Program-made: the position numbers and the translations under genes
Assembly: GCA_000729835.1 (NCBI GenBank)
Contig: JFHB01000353.1
Span: forward strand, 1-17,975
DNA: 17,975 nucleotides
Direction: 5' to 3'
Source of the DNA: Atkinsonella hypoxylon
Taxonomy: Eukaryota > Ascomycota > Sordariomycetes > Hypocreales > Clavicipitaceae
The notes under the pieces: generated by a model
The model's database searches: none
The model's input: only the letters and a program-made list of their open reading frames with translations
Told to the model about the DNA's origin: nothing
Shown: one piece after another, positions 17,696 to 17,975 of the stretch
Layout of the letters: every line of letters begins with the position of its first letter
Position numbering within the stretch: position 1 is the stretch's first letter

Positions 17696-17975
17696 GGGGT
17701 TCCAGTAAATCTCAGGTCCAGACCATGTGTGCATTGGTCCAGAGTGGAGCCAGAGCGGGTGTATTTTTCGCAGGCGGTGAAGCATTTAGTATATGCCTAG
17801 TATATGCTTAGCATATGCAGAATGTACAGTGTATTAGTGCGAATTAATATTTTTATATTTAGTGGTATATGCACTAATATCTAGGCTTATAGTGCTATAA
17901 AAATGCGCGCTCTATAGACTCTAGATCTCTTGCTTAGAAATTAATACTGTGTGCTTAGCATATGCTATTCTGCCT
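17696..17975 (+). mobile_element. MITE-like element copy 3 (right end outside window)
   Basis: The terminal repeat starts CAGTAAATCTCAGGTCCAG at 17703 and runs to about 17763. Its reverse complement forms the right end of copy 1. A short similarity with copy 2 extends outward over GGGGTTC, so the true boundary may be a few bases earlier, near 17696. Inside are the TTAGTGCGAATTAA block (17834-17847), a single TAGTGGTAT..GCACTAATAT unit where copy 1 has its minisatellite, and the AGATCTCTTGCTTAG block (17922-17936). The window ends at ATTCTGCCT, which in copy 1 lies about 65 bp before the right terminus. The complete copy would be about 340 bp. Confidence 0.75.

Noticed and set aside
1..17975. 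The window as a circular molecule or one large element bounded by direct copies
   Set aside because: The two ends do not overlap in sequence. Copies 1 and 3 are ordinary short dispersed elements, and unrelated host genes and pseudogenes lie between them, with a third inverted copy in the middle.

Overview
The window looks like nuclear DNA of a filamentous ascomycete (Pezizomycotina). The intact GNAT gene is split by two short GT..AG introns of 55 and 67 bp. The codon-rich ABC transporter is of the fungal A subfamily. The decayed genes also belong to families common in these fungi: an F-box/DUF6546-type protein, an APH-type kinase and an Hst3/Hst4-type sirtuin. A sordariomycete, perhaps Hypocreales, is my guess from these families and is not proven.

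The layout is half repeat-rich graveyard and half healthy genes. Positions 1-475 hold one copy of an AT-rich MITE-like element with an internal minisatellite, cut by the window start. Positions 476-3872 have no gene I can defend. Positions 3873-4794 are a sirtuin pseudogene with a recognisable promoter, intron, NAD-binding motif, TQN motif, two zinc-binding CxxC pairs and C-terminal tail. It carries many stops, and a second, more decayed sirtuin fragment follows at about 5090-5645. A second MITE-like copy lies inverted at about 5917-6165. Positions 6649-7969 are a decayed F-box/DUF6546-like gene. A weak ankyrin-like scrap (about 8117-8190) and a 5' fragment of another fungal gene (8504-8772) come next. 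The fragment abuts the 3' end of a minus-strand APH-type kinase pseudogene (8812-9912).

From 11462 the character changes. A complete intronless gene for a 1589-residue full-size ABCA transporter (11462-16231) starts directly after a 91-bp array of thirteen heptamers. It converges with a complete three-exon GNAT acetyltransferase gene (17487 to 16613, minus strand). A third MITE-like copy begins about 215 bp upstream of the acetyltransferase start codon and runs off the window end, in the same orientation as the first copy. The window therefore begins and ends inside copies of one repeat family, as a scaffold broken at repeats would.

No shared pathway links the two intact genes. What unites the left two thirds is decay: several premature stops are of the type made by C-to-T change at CpA, which fits repeat-induced point mutation (RIP) of duplicated genes. 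That is an inference, because no undamaged copy is present for comparison.
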